Shown: piece after piece, positions 15,196 through 24,392 of the stretch
How the letters are laid out: each line of letters opens with the position of its first letter
Numbering within the stretch: position 1 is the stretch's first letter
Assembly: GCA_947502495.1 (NCBI GenBank)
Contig: CANNAC010000009.1
Coordinates: 1-64,000 of the forward strand
Origin: an uncultured Flavobacteriaceae bacterium
GTDB taxonomy: Bacteria > Bacteroidota > Bacteroidia > Flavobacteriales > Flavobacteriaceae
DNA: 64,000 bases
Direction of reading: 5' to 3'
Notes under the pieces: generated by a model
The model's database searches: none
What the model was told of the DNA's origin: nothing
What the model saw: only the letters and a program-made list of their open reading frames with translations
Program-made: the position numbers and the translations under genes

Positions 15196-15657
15196 ATGCT
15201 TACTTGGAAAAATGTAATTGATTACACTGTAAATGGAAATCCAACTCCAGACCTAAGAGTCGAAAAAACGGAAAGCGAATGGAGCAAATTACTTACTCCA
15301 GAACAATTTAGAATTACCAGACACAAAGGAACCGAAGCACCGCATAGTGGCGCGCTTTGTAGTATTTATGACGAAGGACAATACAATTGCGTTTGTTGCA
15401 ATACGCCTTTGTTCGATTCTACTATTAAATTTACTTCCGGATCTGGTTGGCCAAGTTTTACTCAGCCTATACAAGAAAATGCCATCAAGTATGAAAAAGA
15501 TACTGCTTTTGGTATGGTTCGCGTAGAAGTGATGTGTAATACTTGTGATGCGCATTTAGGGCATATTTTCCCTGACGGACCAGCACCTAGCGGATTGCGT
15601 TATTGTATTAATTCTGCATCCATGCAATTAGAGAAAGGAAACGTAAATGAAAACTAA
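15196..15657 (+). CDS. msrB: Peptide-methionine (R)-S-oxide reductase
   Basis: A 153-residue MsrB. Zinc is held by two CxxC pairs, Cys65/Cys68 and Cys114/Cys117. The catalytic Cys137 is in RYCINSAS, and the SGSGWPSF substrate motif is at 81-88. It reduces the R-epimer of methionine sulfoxide in proteins. No signal peptide is seen, so it acts in the cytoplasm. It is the first gene of a one-strand oxidative-repair cluster and overlaps msrA by 11 bp, which suggests translational coupling. Confidence 0.96.
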   Translation: MLTWKNVIDYTVNGNPTPDLRVEKTESEWSKLLTPEQFRITRHKGTEAPHSGALCSIYDEGQYNCVCCNTPLFDSTIKFTSGSGWPSFTQPIQENAIKYEKDTAFGMVRVEVMCNTCDAHLGHIFPDGPAPSGLRYCINSASMQLEKGNVNEN

Positions 15658-16186
15658 AAACCTACAATTAGCCACTATTGGTGGTGGTTGTTTTTGGTGT
15701 ACAGAAGCTGTATTTCTAGAAGTAAAAGGCGTAAAAAAAGTAATTTCTGGTTATGCTGGGGGAACGGTTCCTGGGCATCCAACCTATCGTGAGATCTGTT
15801 CCGGATTAACAGGACATGCAGAAGTGATTCAAATTACTTTTGATGCCAACGTGATTTCTTATGAAGATATCTTGGTCATTTTTATGACCACACACGATCC
15901 CACCACTTTAAACCAACAAGGTGCCGATCGCGGAACGCAATATCGTTCGGTTATTTTTTATCATAATGAAAAGCAAAAGGAAATTGCCGAAGTGGTTCTT
16001 GCTGAAATTGCGCCGTATTACGAGAATACCATTGTAACAGAAATCAGTGCTTTTCCTGTTTTTTACGAAGCAGGAAAAGAGCATCAAGATTTCTACAAAA
16101 GTAATCCTGGTTTTGGCTATTGCTCTTTTGTAATCGACCCAAAATTAGCAAAGCTTAGAAAGCTACACAGCGATAAACTAAAATAA
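15647..16186 (+). CDS. msrA: Peptide-methionine (S)-S-oxide reductase
   Basis: A 179-residue MsrA with the canonical GCFWCTEAVF motif, catalytic Cys15, then SGYAGG, and the HDPTTLNQQGADRGTQYRS block that forms the substrate pocket. It reduces the S-epimer of methionine sulfoxide, complementing MsrB. The start codon lies inside msrB. A second, divergent MsrA-like gene lies three genes downstream. Confidence 0.96.
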   Translation: MKTKNLQLATIGGGCFWCTEAVFLEVKGVKKVISGYAGGTVPGHPTYREICSGLTGHAEVIQITFDANVISYEDILVIFMTTHDPTTLNQQGADRGTQYRSVIFYHNEKQKEIAEVVLAEIAPYYENTIVTEISAFPVFYEAGKEHQDFYKSNPGFGYCSFVIDPKLAKLRKLHSDKLK

Positions 16187-16208
16187 GAAGTTTAAGGAAA
16201 GGGAACTA

Positions 16209-17771
16209 ATGAAACTAAATATACAAGATAAATTTAATAAAGAATTACCAGCAGATCCTATTCTGGATAACACAAGAAGACAGGTGGAAAACGCCTGTTT
16301 TTCTTATGTAGAACCTACAAAAACGGCAAATCCGGAACTCCTTCATGTTTCTCCAGAAATGCTACTAGAATTGGGTATCACTCCGGAAGAAGCTAAAAGC
16401 AAAGACTTTTTAAATGTCTTTACAGGAAATGCCATTTTACCAAATACCAAACCGTATGCGATGTGTTATGGCGGACATCAATTTGGAAATTGGGCAGGAC
16501 AGTTAGGCGATGGTCGCGCTATTAATTTAACCGAAGTTGCACACAATAACAAACATTGGGCAATCCAATTAAAAGGCGCTGGAGCAACGCCATATTCGCG
16601 TACTGCAGATGGTTTGGCGGTTTTACGTTCTTCCGTTCGGGAGTATTTATGTAGCGAAGCCATGTTCCATTTAGGCGTGCCAACCACCAGAGCTTTATCT
16701 TTAAGTATATCTGGCGATCAGGTATTGCGAGATATGTTATATGATGGCAATGCTGCTTATGAAAAAGGTGCTATTGTTTCGCGTATTGCTCCTAGTTTTT
16801 TACGCTTTGGAAGCTATCAAATTTTAGCAGCAAGACAAGATACCAAGACCTTAAAAACACTTGTAGATTATACTATAAAACATCATTTTTCGCATTTAGG
16901 AAACCCTAGTAAAGAAACCTATTTGCAGTTTTTTGAAACGGTTTTAAACGATACTATAAAAATGATTATTCATTGGCAACGTGTCGGTTTTGTACATGGT
17001 GTAATGAACACCGATAATATGTCTATTCTTGGGCTCACCATCGACTACGGACCGTATGGTTGGCTAGAAGGTTATGATGCCGATTGGACGCCAAATACTA
17101 CAGATAGCCAACATAAACGCTATCGTTTTGGTGCGCAGTTAGAAATTGGTCTATGGAATTTATTTCAACTAGCAAATGCGCTATATCCTTTAATTGGTGA
17201 AGCGGAAGGCTTAGAAAACATCTTAAATCAGTACAACGAAAAGGCTGCAGAACAATATGTAGCCATGATGCAAAGCAAATTAGGATTGTTTTTAGAAAGT
17301 AAAAATGATGTGTCTTTGATTTTTAGTTTAGATGAAATCCTTCAGTTAACGGAAACGGATATGACTATCTTTTTTAGAAACTTAAGTGCTTTTTCTGCGG
17401 AAAACCCTTCGGAAGGATTACAAATTATACAAGATGCTTTTTATACACCTGATTCTATTTCCGAGGAAATAAAGGAAAAATGGAACACATGGTTTACAGA
17501 TTATGCAAATCGTTTACAAAAGGAAAGTATTTCCGCGGAAGCGAGAAAGGAAAAAATGAATCAGGTGAATCCAAAATATGTCCTTCGTAATTATATGTCG
17601 CAATTAGCAATTGATGATGCAGACAAAGGCGATTACCAATTGATAGACGCATTATTTCAGATCCTTAAAAAACCGTACGACGAGCAACCAGAAAATGAAA
17701 AATGGTTTGCCAAGCGTCCGGAATGGGCAAGAAATAAAGTAGGTTGTTCTATGTTATCTTGTAGTTCATAA
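16209..17771 (+). CDS. selO: SelO family protein adenylyltransferase
   Basis: A 520-residue SelO (YdiU/UPF0061) pseudokinase. Signatures are YGGHQFGNWAGQLGDGR near 87-103, the LKGAGATPYSRT loop at 121-132, the HGVMNTDN motif at 263-270, and the metal-binding DYGPYGW at 279-285. The C-terminus ends CSMLSCSS, with the family's terminal Cys (selenocysteine in eukaryotes) represented by Cys. Known members bind ATP in a flipped orientation and AMPylate protein substrates in redox stress. It sits 22 bp after msrA, which fits a shared role in protein redox repair. Confidence 0.94.
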   Translation: MKLNIQDKFNKELPADPILDNTRRQVENACFSYVEPTKTANPELLHVSPEMLLELGITPEEAKSKDFLNVFTGNAILPNTKPYAMCYGGHQFGNWAGQLGDGRAINLTEVAHNNKHWAIQLKGAGATPYSRTADGLAVLRSSVREYLCSEAMFHLGVPTTRALSLSISGDQVLRDMLYDGNAAYEKGAIVSRIAPSFLRFGSYQILAARQDTKTLKTLVDYTIKHHFSHLGNPSKETYLQFFETVLNDTIKMIIHWQRVGFVHGVMNTDNMSILGLTIDYGPYGWLEGYDADWTPNTTDSQHKRYRFGAQLEIGLWNLFQLANALYPLIGEAEGLENILNQYNEKAAEQYVAMMQSKLGLFLESKNDVSLIFSLDEILQLTETDMTIFFRNLSAFSAENPSEGLQIIQDAFYTPDSISEEIKEKWNTWFTDYANRLQKESISAEARKEKMNQVNPKYVLRNYMSQLAIDDADKGDYQLIDALFQILKKPYDEQPENEKWFAKRPEWARNKVGCSMLSCSS

Positions 17772-17846
17772 AACTAGAATTAAATTTAAAAAACAAATTG
17801 TCCGTCGTTTACACGGAAGGCTTTAAAAACACTAAAAACAAAGAAA

Positions 17847-18788
17847 ATGTTAGGACTTGGTACTGCAGCATTAGGAAGACCACAATACATCAATATACGA
17901 ACGGATAAAAATGTAAATCCGCATTTAGAAGTCTTTAAACAAAATAGTTTTAACGTATTAGAGCACGCGTACCAATTAGGAATTCGGTATTTTGATACTG
18001 CTCCTGGTTACGGATTAGCAGAAGATTTATTATTGGAATGGTTACAAACTAAAAACGATCCAACGATTGAAATTGCAACAAAATGGGGCTATACGTATGT
18101 CGCTAATTTTGATGCGAATGCAAAAGTGCATGAAGTAAAAGAGCATAGTTTGGAGAAGCTAAAGGAACAATGGGAAGTATCGAAGGCATTTCTTCCACAT
18201 TTAAAAATATATCAAATACATTCTGCAACCTTAGAAACTGGTATTCTAAATAACACCGATATTTTAAAGCATTTAGCTTTTTTAAAAAAGGAACACAATT
18301 TACAGATTGGGATTACAACCACTGGAAGCAACCAATTAGAAGTCCTTAAAAAAGCATTAGATGTTTCGGTGGAAGGAAAACAACTGTTTGATGGTTTTCA
18401 GATTACCTATAATATTTTAGATCAAAGTTTAGAAGCCATAGCGAAGGAACTAGTGCAACAAGACAAGAAAATCATTATTAAAGAAGGTGTTGCAAATGGT
18501 AGAATTTTTAGAAATAGTACGTATCCTGAGTACACTAAATTATATGATACTTTAGAAGCATTAGCAACAAAACACCAGGTTGGACCTGATGTCATCGCTT
18601 TAAAATTTTGTGAGCAAAACATTAAAAAGAGTATTGTTTTAAGTGGTGCTAGTAATATCGAACAATTAAAATCGAATCTTCAAGTAGATACAATCCCCTT
18701 ATCGGAAGAAGAAATAAATCTGTTAAAAAGCTTTAAAGTCGACCCAACGGCATATTGGCAAGAAAGAAAACAATTAGCTTGGAATTAA
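17847..18788 (+). CDS. Aldo/keto reductase
   Basis: A 313-residue TIM-barrel aldo/keto reductase. The N-terminal LGLGTAALG strand is followed by FDTAPGYGLAE (Asp and Tyr of the catalytic tetrad), ATKWGY (Lys) and IYQIHS (His), in the expected order. The SGASNIEQL NADPH-phosphate-binding motif is near the C-terminus. Substrate cannot be told from sequence. It is separated from selO by 75 bp and from the second msrA-like gene by 18 bp. In this context it may reduce reactive carbonyls formed in oxidative stress, which is inference. Confidence 0.88.
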   Translation: MLGLGTAALGRPQYINIRTDKNVNPHLEVFKQNSFNVLEHAYQLGIRYFDTAPGYGLAEDLLLEWLQTKNDPTIEIATKWGYTYVANFDANAKVHEVKEHSLEKLKEQWEVSKAFLPHLKIYQIHSATLETGILNNTDILKHLAFLKKEHNLQIGITTTGSNQLEVLKKALDVSVEGKQLFDGFQITYNILDQSLEAIAKELVQQDKKIIIKEGVANGRIFRNSTYPEYTKLYDTLEALATKHQVGPDVIALKFCEQNIKKSIVLSGASNIEQLKSNLQVDTIPLSEEEINLLKSFKVDPTAYWQERKQLAWN

Positions 18789-18806
18789 AAAACCCAGAAA
18801 CTTTTT

Positions 18807-19289
18807 ATGATTAAAATAGCATTTGGAGGAGGTTGTCATTGGTGTACCGAAGCTGTTTTTCAGTCTTTAAAAGGTGTAGAAAAAGTGGAACAGGGTTTTG
18901 TCGCTTCCACGGAAGGTAATTCCAGTTTTTCGGAAGCGGTTATTGTACATTTTAATCCGGAAGAAATCCCTTTAAAAACTTTAACCGAAGTCCATTTAAT
19001 CACACATAAAAGCACGAGTAATCATTCGATGCGAGAGAAATACCGTTCGGCAATTTATACGTTTTCCGAAGCGCAAAAAGAGGAAGCTTCCGATTTAATT
19101 AAAAGTTTTCAACCCGGTTTTGATCATCAATTAATCACACGTGTATTGCCTTTTTCGGCATTTAAAGGGTCGCGTGAAGCGATTCAGAATTACTATATTA
19201 AAAATCCGGAAAAGCCCTTTTGCAAAAAATTTATTCATCCGAAATTAGAAATGCTTTCTAAAAAGTATTCGGAACATATTAAAAAATAA
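18807..19289 (+). CDS. Divergent MsrA-like protein
   Basis: A 160-residue MsrA-family protein. The active-site segment is [12 protein letters not shown], so the catalytic Cys10 and nearby Trp and Glu are kept, but Phe of GCFWC is His. Two otherwise conserved blocks have changed: SGYAGG is GFVAST, and HDPT...GTQYRS is reduced to [15 protein letters not shown]. It is shorter than the canonical MsrA upstream and probably a paralogue with altered substrate. It is tightly spaced on both sides within the cluster, 18 bp from the aldo/keto reductase and 10 bp from the hydrolase-OsmC fusion. Confidence 0.85.
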   Translation: MIKIAFGGGCHWCTEAVFQSLKGVEKVEQGFVASTEGNSSFSEAVIVHFNPEEIPLKTLTEVHLITHKSTSNHSMREKYRSAIYTFSEAQKEEASDLIKSFQPGFDHQLITRVLPFSAFKGSREAIQNYYIKNPEKPFCKKFIHPKLEMLSKKYSEHIKK

Positions 19290-19299
19290 ATCCAACATT

Positions 19300-20517
19300 A
19301 TGAAAAGCACCAAACTAAAAATAGAAAATAAAAACGGACAAGCATTACAAGCGCATCTGGAATTACCAGCAAATCAGAAACCGAACTACTACGCTATTTT
19401 TGCGCATTGCTTTACTTGCAGTAGTACTTTAAGTGCAGTAAAAAATATTAGTCGTGCGTTAACTACGCATGGTTTTGGAGTCCTTCGATTTGATTTCACC
19501 GGATTAGGAAAAAGTGAAGGGGAATTTGCTGATAGCCATTTTTCTGCCAATGTAGACGATTTAATTGCGGTGAGTGACTATATGAAAGTACATTTCAAAG
19601 CACCTTCGTTATTAGTAGGACATTCGCTTGGTGGTGCAGCGGTTATCACTGCGGGAGCGCAATTGGAAAATATAAAAGCAATAGCAACTATTGGCGCACC
19701 ATCTTCTGTAGAGCATGTGACGCATTTATTTTCGCATGGAATAAATGAAGTGAAAGAAAAAGGAGAAGCGCAAGTACATATTGGTGGCCGTCCTTTTACT
19801 ATTAATAAAGAATTTATAGAAAATTTTGATAAAACGGATTTGCCTTCAATAGTAAAAAACCTACGCAAGCCAATACTGGTAATGCATTCACCAACAGATA
19901 CTATAGTGGGAATTAAAAATGCAGAAGAAATTTACATTAATGCGCATCACCCTAAAAGCTTTATCACTTTGGATGGCGCCGATCATTTATTAAGCAATTC
20001 GAAAGATAGCATGTATGCTGGAAATATGATTGGCACTTGGTCCCAGCGTTATTTTGAAACTGCAGAAAATGAAATGCTAGAAACCAAAGGAGAACAGTTG
20101 GTTGGACATTTAAATGTAGCCGAAGATAATTTCACCACGACCATTCAAACAAAAAATCATAACATGATAGCAGATGAACCTGCATCTATTGGTGGTGATG
20201 ATTTTGGACCATCGCCTTACGATTATTTAAGTGCTGGTTTAGCGGCTTGTACGGTAATGACTTTAAAAATGTATGCCCAAAGAAAGAAATGGGATTTACA
20301 AGAAGTTTTTGTGTATATCACGTATTCTAAAAAGCATAGTGATGATTTACTGATAGAAGTAGATACGCCTACTCGATTTGATCATTTACAAAAGAAATTA
20401 AAATTTGTTGGAAATCTAGACGACAAGCAAAAACAAAGATTAAAGGAAATTGCTTCTAAATGTCCGGTGCATAAAACCTTGCAAAGTGAAGTTTTAATAG
20501 ATACGGAATTGCTGTAA
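19300..20517 (+). CDS. Alpha/beta-hydrolase fused to OsmC-like domain
   Basis: A 405-residue fusion. The N-terminal part (1-255) is an alpha/beta hydrolase with nucleophile elbow GHSLGG (Ser109) and likely triad partners Asp200 (SPTDTIV) and His229 (GADHLL). The C-terminal part (about 265-405) is OsmC-like, with the two redox cysteines Cys317 (LAACTVM) and Cys388 (SKCPVHK). OsmC-type proteins reduce organic hydroperoxides with a Cys pair; the hydrolase may release a substrate for it. This fusion is known in several bacteria. It closes the oxidative-repair cluster, and the REP array begins directly after its stop codon. Confidence 0.9.
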   Translation: MKSTKLKIENKNGQALQAHLELPANQKPNYYAIFAHCFTCSSTLSAVKNISRALTTHGFGVLRFDFTGLGKSEGEFADSHFSANVDDLIAVSDYMKVHFKAPSLLVGHSLGGAAVITAGAQLENIKAIATIGAPSSVEHVTHLFSHGINEVKEKGEAQVHIGGRPFTINKEFIENFDKTDLPSIVKNLRKPILVMHSPTDTIVGIKNAEEIYINAHHPKSFITLDGADHLLSNSKDSMYAGNMIGTWSQRYFETAENEMLETKGEQLVGHLNVAEDNFTTTIQTKNHNMIADEPASIGGDDFGPSPYDYLSAGLAACTVMTLKMYAQRKKWDLQEVFVYITYSKKHSDDLLIEVDTPTRFDHLQKKLKFVGNLDDKQKQRLKEIASKCPVHKTLQSEVLIDTELL

Positions 20518-20523
20518 TGAAGA

Positions 20524-21100
20524 AGCGCGTTAGCGCGGATTTGCTAGATAGCGCGGTTTGCTAGATAGCGCGGATTTGCTAGCGCGGATTTGTAATCCGT
20601 GCAACGATAGCCGATAGCACGGATTGGATAGCGCGGATTTGCAATCCGTGTAACCATAACGCAGATTTAGTAAACCAGATAGCGCGGATTTGTAATACGT
20701 TAATATCAATAGTGTAAATTTGCAATCCAAGATATCGGTGTTATATATTATGGGCACGGATTGCAAATCCGCGCTGTCAAATTGCAAATCCTCGCTGTCA
20801 AATTGCAAACATAGCGCGGATTTGCAATCCGTGTAACCATAACGCAGATTTAGTAACCCAGATAGCACGGATTTGCAATCCGTGAACGCAAACTAAAACA
20901 TAGTTAAATCAGCACCTCCAATTCATAAACTAGATAGCGCGGATTTGTAATCCGTGCAACAATAGTTGCAAATCCGCGCTGTCAAATTACAAACATAGCG
21001 CGGATTTGCAATCCGTGTAACCATAACGCAGATTTAGTAAACTAGATAGCGCGGATTTGTAATCCGTGCAACAATAGCACAGATTTGCAATCCGTGAACA
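20524..21100. repeat. REP repeat array downstream of the RAYT gene
   Basis: About a dozen copies or fragments of an imperfect palindrome of the form CGCGGATTTGCAATCCGTG fill this 577-bp stretch. A higher-order unit beginning GCGCGGATTTGCAATCCGTG and followed by TAACCATAACGCAGATTTAG starts at 20631, 20814 and 20998, so its period is 183-184 bp. At 20887-20930 there is a copy of the last 13 or so codons of the neighbouring RAYT gene with a single-base loss. Most copies have the same orientation; two (about 20754 and 20965) are inverted. The ORF at 20530-20868 is a by-product. Confidence 0.9.
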
Positions 21101-21104
21101 CAAA

Positions 21105-21659
21105 TTAAAACATAGTTAAAATCAGCACCTCCAATTCATAATCTAAACCAGCATAATTTCTTGCAGAACTAAACACATAATCTTCTGGATTTACTACAAT
21201 CTTGTCTTTTACTGGATTGTTATGAATATAATCTAGTTTTTGTTTTATAAATGTATTAGAACTACATATTTCCGCATGATAGCCATTTTGCCAAACTTTA
21301 TAAGTTTGTTCTCGTTTTAAATGCTTGCAAGCTTTTTTAAAATAATCTAACATCCATTCTCTTCTACTTTCTGGACAGTTTATTAACGTTTTTATTATTT
21401 GCTTTGACGTATACTTTTTAAAATCACGCATAATATTAGATAATAAATAACCTTCTTTTGCTTTACATAGCATATGTATATGATTGGACATAATACAATA
21501 GGCGTAAATCTCCAAGCCTTTTTGTTTCTGACAATAATCTAAAGCATTTATAATTACATAACGTTGCTTTAACCGTGTAAAAACATCTATCCAACCTACT
21601 GTTGTAATGGTTACAAAATAGCCTGTGTCTGCCATTGTTGCTTTATATTTTGTAGACAT
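21105..21659 (-). CDS. REP-associated tyrosine transposase (RAYT, Y1_Tnp)
   Basis: A 184-residue single-strand transposase of the IS200-like Y1 family. The HUH metal-binding motif is SNHIHM, His60 and His62, and the catalytic Tyr144 lies in KLDYIHNNPV, the usual RAYT signature. Known RAYTs nick and join REP hairpins; no partner IS ends are seen here, only REP copies. The gene sits between REP arrays that are mainly in opposite orientations, as expected if it mobilises them. It appears intact, so the array may still be active. It separates the oxidative-repair cluster from the DUF3108 gene. Confidence 0.93.
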   Translation of the reverse strand: MSTKYKATMADTGYFVTITTVGWIDVFTRLKQRYVIINALDYCQKQKGLEIYAYCIMSNHIHMLCKAKEGYLLSNIMRDFKKYTSKQIIKTLINCPESRREWMLDYFKKACKHLKREQTYKVWQNGYHAEICSSNTFIKQKLDYIHNNPVKDKIVVNPEDYVFSSARNYAGLDYELEVLILTMF

Positions 21660-21719
21660 AATTGTTTTTATACAATTTAATCATTTTTATAAATATGAAA
21701 AGAGCATCAAAAAATGAGG

Positions 21720-21915
21720 CTCTTTATTGCTTACTCTTATGATCACGGATTGCAAATCCGCGCTTTCGGTATTACAAATATTATGATCACGGATTACAAA
21801 TCCGCGATATCAGTTAATGTTATTTATTGCTTACTCTTATGAGCACGGATTGCAAATCCGTGCTATCAGTACTTCTATTTGTGGTCACGGATTACAAATC
21901 CGCGGTATACGTGTA
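21720..21915. repeat. REP repeats upstream of the RAYT gene
   Basis: Four hairpins of the form CACGGATTGCAAATCCGCG start at 21744, 21788, 21844 and 21886. They are mainly in the opposite orientation to the array on the other side of the transposase. Two of them share a longer lead-in, TTATTGCTTACTCTTATGA, 100 bp apart, so a tandem duplication took place here. The rest of the gap to 22053 shows no gene. Confidence 0.85.
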
Positions 21916-22053
21916 ATAATGAAACAGGAAATAAAAGCGGCCTAGAAATTTTAAACAAATCTTTTAAAATAAAATGCATAAAAAGTGGTTAAGGTATAAG
22001 CTTCGGCATAATTAATGTTACAATCTTGTATATTTGAAAAATTTTTAGAATTT

Positions 22054-22839
22054 ATGAAAAGAATAATCGCAGTCCTTTTACTTAGCATAAGCGCCGTTTC
22101 GTTTGCACAAAACAATGCATTTCAAGCTGGTGAAAAATTAAGTTTTACAGCGTCTTATAATATGTCTGGTTTATTAACAGACCTTGCTGAGGTACGCATG
22201 GAAACTAGCGAAGTAAAAACTTCTTCGGCTACATTGCTACGTCTTAAATGCACAGCAACAACCTATAGTAAATGGGATAATTTTTTTAAAATTCGTGATA
22301 TTTACGAAAGTTATGTAAACCCGAAAACACTTACGCCTTACTTATACCAGCGAGATATTGATGAAGGCGGACATTACAAATTTGTGAAGTATACTTTCAA
22401 CCATAAAACAAATACCGTAAAAAGTTTAAGAAGACAAAAAAGCAAGAATTTTGAGTCTGGTTTTTGGGATAGAAATGAAGTGGTGAAAATCAAACCAGGA
22501 ACGAAAGATTTAGTAACTACCATTTACCATATTAGAAATCTAGATATCCATAAAGCGACAGTTGGAGCATCCGATTCTTTTAAGGTATTATTTGATAATG
22601 AAGAAACAAAAATATCTTTTACGCTTTTAGGAAAAGAAACAATTAACACGAATATTGGTAAAAAAGAATGCTACAAACTAGCAATTCGTATCGATGGTAG
22701 TGATGTTTTAAAAGGAAATAATGCCAACATACTTTGGCTAACCGCAGACGAAAACAAGATACCAGTATACGCAAAATTTAGAGTTGCAGTTGGTAGCGGA
22801 GAACTTAAAATAAAATCGGCAACAGGTTTAAAAAACTAA
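22054..22839 (+). CDS. DUF3108 family secreted protein
   Basis: I place the start at ATG 22054, giving 261 residues, because MKRIIAVLLLSISAVSFAQ is a clean signal peptide; the track start adds 13 extra residues. The mature protein is beta-rich, with an FQAGEKLSFTASYNMSGL opening and the FKIRDIYESYVNPKTLTPYLY segment typical of DUF3108, a periplasmic family of unknown function. It is followed after 7 bp by a small membrane protein on the same strand, so the two are probably cotranscribed. Confidence 0.82.
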   Translation: MKRIIAVLLLSISAVSFAQNNAFQAGEKLSFTASYNMSGLLTDLAEVRMETSEVKTSSATLLRLKCTATTYSKWDNFFKIRDIYESYVNPKTLTPYLYQRDIDEGGHYKFVKYTFNHKTNTVKSLRRQKSKNFESGFWDRNEVVKIKPGTKDLVTTIYHIRNLDIHKATVGASDSFKVLFDNEETKISFTLLGKETINTNIGKKECYKLAIRIDGSDVLKGNNANILWLTADENKIPVYAKFRVAVGSGELKIKSATGLKN

Positions 22840-22846
22840 TATATTT

Positions 22847-23176
22847 ATGAGAAAATTATTTATAATCTTAGGTATCATTGCAGCTATCATTGCAGTTATT
22901 TTATCCGCTTTGCCTTTATTTAATATGGCATTCATCCCTGCAATAGCAGCCTTAATCTTTGGTTTTGTCGCATTCTACTTATCAAAAAAGGAAAACGAAT
23001 CTAAAAAAGCGGTGCAGTTAATCTTTTTATTAACCATCGTTTCTTTATGTCTTTCTACATATAAAGCTGTTTTTAGCGAAACGGAAGTTGGTAATACCGA
23101 AGCATTAGATGTTCGTGTACAAGAAGCAGAAGATAACGCCATTGAAGAATTAGAAGGTTTAGATTTATCGGAATAA
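22847..23176 (+). CDS. Small membrane protein
   Basis: A 109-residue protein with three likely membrane helices at about 4-21, 25-44 and 56-74, then an acidic soluble tail of 30 residues ending EELEGLDLSE. No catalytic motif is seen. The 7-bp spacing from the DUF3108 gene suggests one operon. I do not recognise a characterised family. The acidic C-terminal tail probably faces the cytoplasm, but this is inference. Confidence 0.7.
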   Translation: MRKLFIILGIIAAIIAVILSALPLFNMAFIPAIAALIFGFVAFYLSKKENESKKAVQLIFLLTIVSLCLSTYKAVFSETEVGNTEALDVRVQEAEDNAIEELEGLDLSE

Positions 23177-23224
23177 TCCTTATCAAATTTTGTATATATT
23201 TGAGGTTCAAAAAATTGATGATTT

Positions 23225-24262
23225 ATGAAGATGTACTTTCTACTTTCTGCCTTTATACTTATTGGCTCTTGTGCAGAAAAAAAATACGCTACAAAAATTG
23301 ATAATCTCAAAGAAAGTATAGCTATTGTAGATGGGGATTTAGTAAAAAAATATGCCAACACAATTACCTCGGAAGAGTTAAAAACAAAGCTATACCTATT
23401 TGCATCCAATGATTTTCAAGGTCGTGCGACAGGAGAAGAAGGCCAGAAAAAAGCTGCTCATTTTTTAGCAGATTTTTATAAATCCGAAGGTCTAGCATCC
23501 CCAATTTCAGATAGTACTTACTTTCAAACCATACCGGAAGATTTTTTACCCGAAGGCATAAACGCATCCGAAAACGTATTAGCATATATTCCAGGAAGTG
23601 AAAAACCAGAAGAGGTGCTTATTATCTCCGGACATCTAGACCATTTAGGAATAAAGAATGATGAAATACATTTTGGAGCAGATGATAATAGCTCTGGTTC
23701 TGTAGCCATGCTAGAAATTGCACAAGCATTTAAACTAGCAGAACAAGAAGGCTATAAACCCAAAAGAAGCATCCTTTTTTTACATCTTACGGCAGAAGAA
23801 ATCGGACTTCAAGGATCTTTATTCTACACCAAAAAACCAATATTTAAATTAGAGAATACGATTGCAAATCTGAATATCGATATGATAGGAAGAGTAGATC
23901 GTCTTCATAAAGAAAATCCGAATTACATATATATTATTGGAGCAGACAGATTAAGCAAGGAGCTACATTACGTAAATCAAAAAGCAAACAGTAACATCAC
24001 TAATTTACATTTAGAATATAAATATAATGAAGAAGCGGATAGTAACAGATACTACTATCGAAGTGATCATTATAACTTTGCAAAACATAATATTCCTGTA
24101 ATTTTTTATTTTAACGGCGAACATGAAGACTATCATAAACCAACAGATACGCCAGATAAAATAAATTATCCGCTTCTTGAAAAAAGAACCAAACTTATTT
24201 TCGCTACTGCTTGGCAACTCGCCAATCAAGAAAACAGGCTATTGATGAATACCGATTTTTAA
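23225..24262 (+). CDS. M28-family zinc metallopeptidase lipoprotein
   Basis: A 345-residue protein. The N-terminal signal ends in the lipobox IGSC, so it should be a lipoprotein. Peptidase M28 metal ligands follow in order: His in GHLDHLG, Asp in GADDNSSGS, the EE pair in LTAEEIGLQGS, Asp in NIDMIGR, and His in EDYHKPTDTPDKI. Such enzymes are aminopeptidases that trim peptides in the periplasm or at the cell surface. It is a close relative of the next gene but lacks the inserted PA domain, which suggests a tandem duplication followed by domain loss or gain. Confidence 0.9.
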   Translation: MKMYFLLSAFILIGSCAEKKYATKIDNLKESIAIVDGDLVKKYANTITSEELKTKLYLFASNDFQGRATGEEGQKKAAHFLADFYKSEGLASPISDSTYFQTIPEDFLPEGINASENVLAYIPGSEKPEEVLIISGHLDHLGIKNDEIHFGADDNSSGSVAMLEIAQAFKLAEQEGYKPKRSILFLHLTAEEIGLQGSLFYTKKPIFKLENTIANLNIDMIGRVDRLHKENPNYIYIIGADRLSKELHYVNQKANSNITNLHLEYKYNEEADSNRYYYRSDHYNFAKHNIPVIFYFNGEHEDYHKPTDTPDKINYPLLEKRTKLIFATAWQLANQENRLLMNTDF

Positions 24263-24392
24263 ATTCTACTTGTTAAAATTTTAATAAACCTTTTTAATTA
24301 TTTCCGCTATTATTTCGCTTTTTCGTAATATAGTAGATTACATATTATATTAGTATACAACAAACCAACTCACTTTATTAAAACACAATCTT

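Noticed and set aside
20530-20868. ORF of 112 codons on the minus strand
   Set aside because: It is composed wholly of translated REP repeats (CKSALSGLLNLRYGYTD repeated) and has no coding character.
20524-21100. Possible CRISPR array
   Set aside because: The repeated units are imperfect palindromes of varying spacing, in both orientations, and the spacers are themselves repeated. There are no cas genes, and an intact RAYT lies next to them, so these are REP sequences.
21105-21659. Complete IS200/IS605 element
   Set aside because: There is no tnpB or classic IS ends. The size, the Y1 motif and the flanking REPs indicate a domesticated RAYT.
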